A stretch of 5,022 nucleotides of DNA. Source: Candidatus Jordarchaeum madagascarense. Its GTDB lineage: Archaea; Asgardarchaeota; Jordiarchaeia; Jordiarchaeales; Jordiarchaeaceae. This document shows positions 4,750 through 5,022 of the stretch, one piece after another. Numbering within the stretch: position 1 is the stretch's first letter; every line of letters begins with the position of its first letter. Where the stretch lies: positions 1 to 5,022 of the forward strand of contig DXJA01000459.1 in NCBI GenBank assembly GCA_019056875.1, written 5' to 3'. Under the pieces are notes generated by a model. It did no database searches and had not been told where the DNA came from. It saw nothing but the letters and a program-made list of their open reading frames with translations. A program made the translations under genes and the position numbers.

Positions 4750-5022
4750 CTAGGTCTTCTCAACAAACTTAAGACGAGGAGCAACAGCAAAGCCATCAAC
4801 TCCTGCAAAAGCAACTTGAAGGCGTAGCTCATGTTAACCTTAGCAACCCGCGTGTCCTCACCACACATCGGACAATACTAACGACCCTTATTCTTATCAT
4901 AAACCGCAAGCATACCACACTCCTCACACACCAACGTAGTCGTCTTATCACTCTCATCAACAACCCCCCCCTCCCAAATCACAGCCGTGCCGTGCGCAAT
5001 CAGGCATACATCGCCCGCCCGC
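4750..5022 (-). pseudogene. rpo2: 3' end of archaeal RNA polymerase subunit B (Rpo2/RpoB), degraded, cut by window edge
   Basis: Rpo2 forms half of the RNA polymerase catalytic cleft; its carboxyl end carries a zinc site and the clamp contact. The minus strand reads DVCLIAHGTA, DESDKTTTLVCEECGML, YCPMCGEDTRV and VNMSYAFKLLLQELMAL, the family's final block. Both CxxC pairs are kept. Three defects argue against function: an in-frame TAG (4878-4880) where the family has an aromatic or basic residue before YCP; a missing base near 4787, after which the expected VAPRLKFVEKT and its TAG stop appear one frame over; and WEGG where LKER is usual, at a run of eight G. Archaeal rpo2 is normally followed by rpoA1, which is absent. 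A decayed duplicate or displaced end is likeliest; a poorly sequenced true gene is the alternative. Confidence 0.8.

Noticed and set aside
4611..4868. Minus-strand frame of 85 codons read as one protein
   Set aside because: Its first ~30 codons are the real rpo2 tail after the TAG, but beyond the indel near 4787 it runs out of frame into DNA antisense to the ATPase gene; it is not an independent gene.
4878..4880. TAG in rpo2 as a pyrrolysine codon
   Set aside because: TAG also serves as the ordinary stop at the end of this fragment and of the methyltransferase, and the same fragment has an unrelated frameshift; decay explains both more simply.

Overview
The window looks archaeal. The signs are an archaeal-type RNA polymerase subunit B (Rpo2) carboxyl end, a GGTGAT ribosome site before one gene, a probably leaderless gene, and an AAA_14/DUF4143 ATPase of a kind common in archaea. 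A Thermoproteota-type lineage such as Bathyarchaeia is a guess only. Composition is mosaic: by hand count, 1501-1560 is 40/60 G+C and 2821-2880 is 17/60.

Left part (1 to about 1750, minus strand): most of an IS607-family insertion sequence. The serine recombinase gene tnpA is intact and overlaps tnpB by 11 bases. tnpB carries a one-base frameshift in a four-base homopolymer and runs off the left edge; its nuclease residues are otherwise all present. Three TAGTA motifs in 10-base phase lie at and upstream of the tnpA start and may be transposase sites. Immediately beyond the element is the last ~45-50 codons of an LLM-class flavin/F420-dependent oxidoreductase gene on the plus strand, so the element probably split or truncated that gene.

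Middle (1925-3196): a class I SAM-dependent methyltransferase gene on the minus strand, then about 650 AT-rich bases without a sizeable intact gene. This stretch holds two dyad-symmetry elements behind the methyltransferase, a possible 24-residue hydrophobic peptide, and what reads as a small two-transmembrane protein gene broken by a frameshift.

Right part (3197-5022): a 502-residue AAA_14/DUF4143 ATPase on the plus strand, with a perfect 10-base-arm inverted repeat ending one base before its ATG. Facing it on the minus strand is the 3' end of an rpo2 (rpoB) gene with the family's zinc-binding cysteines, but with an in-frame TAG and a frameshift. No rpoA1 follows it, so it looks like a decayed or displaced copy.

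The genes do not form one pathway. The picture is an accessory region with a mobile element, three decaying gene remnants, and two intact single genes (methyltransferase and ATPase). The best candidates for undescribed biology are the start-codon palindrome of the ATPase, the rpo2 remnant, and the strand-composition gradient spanning both.
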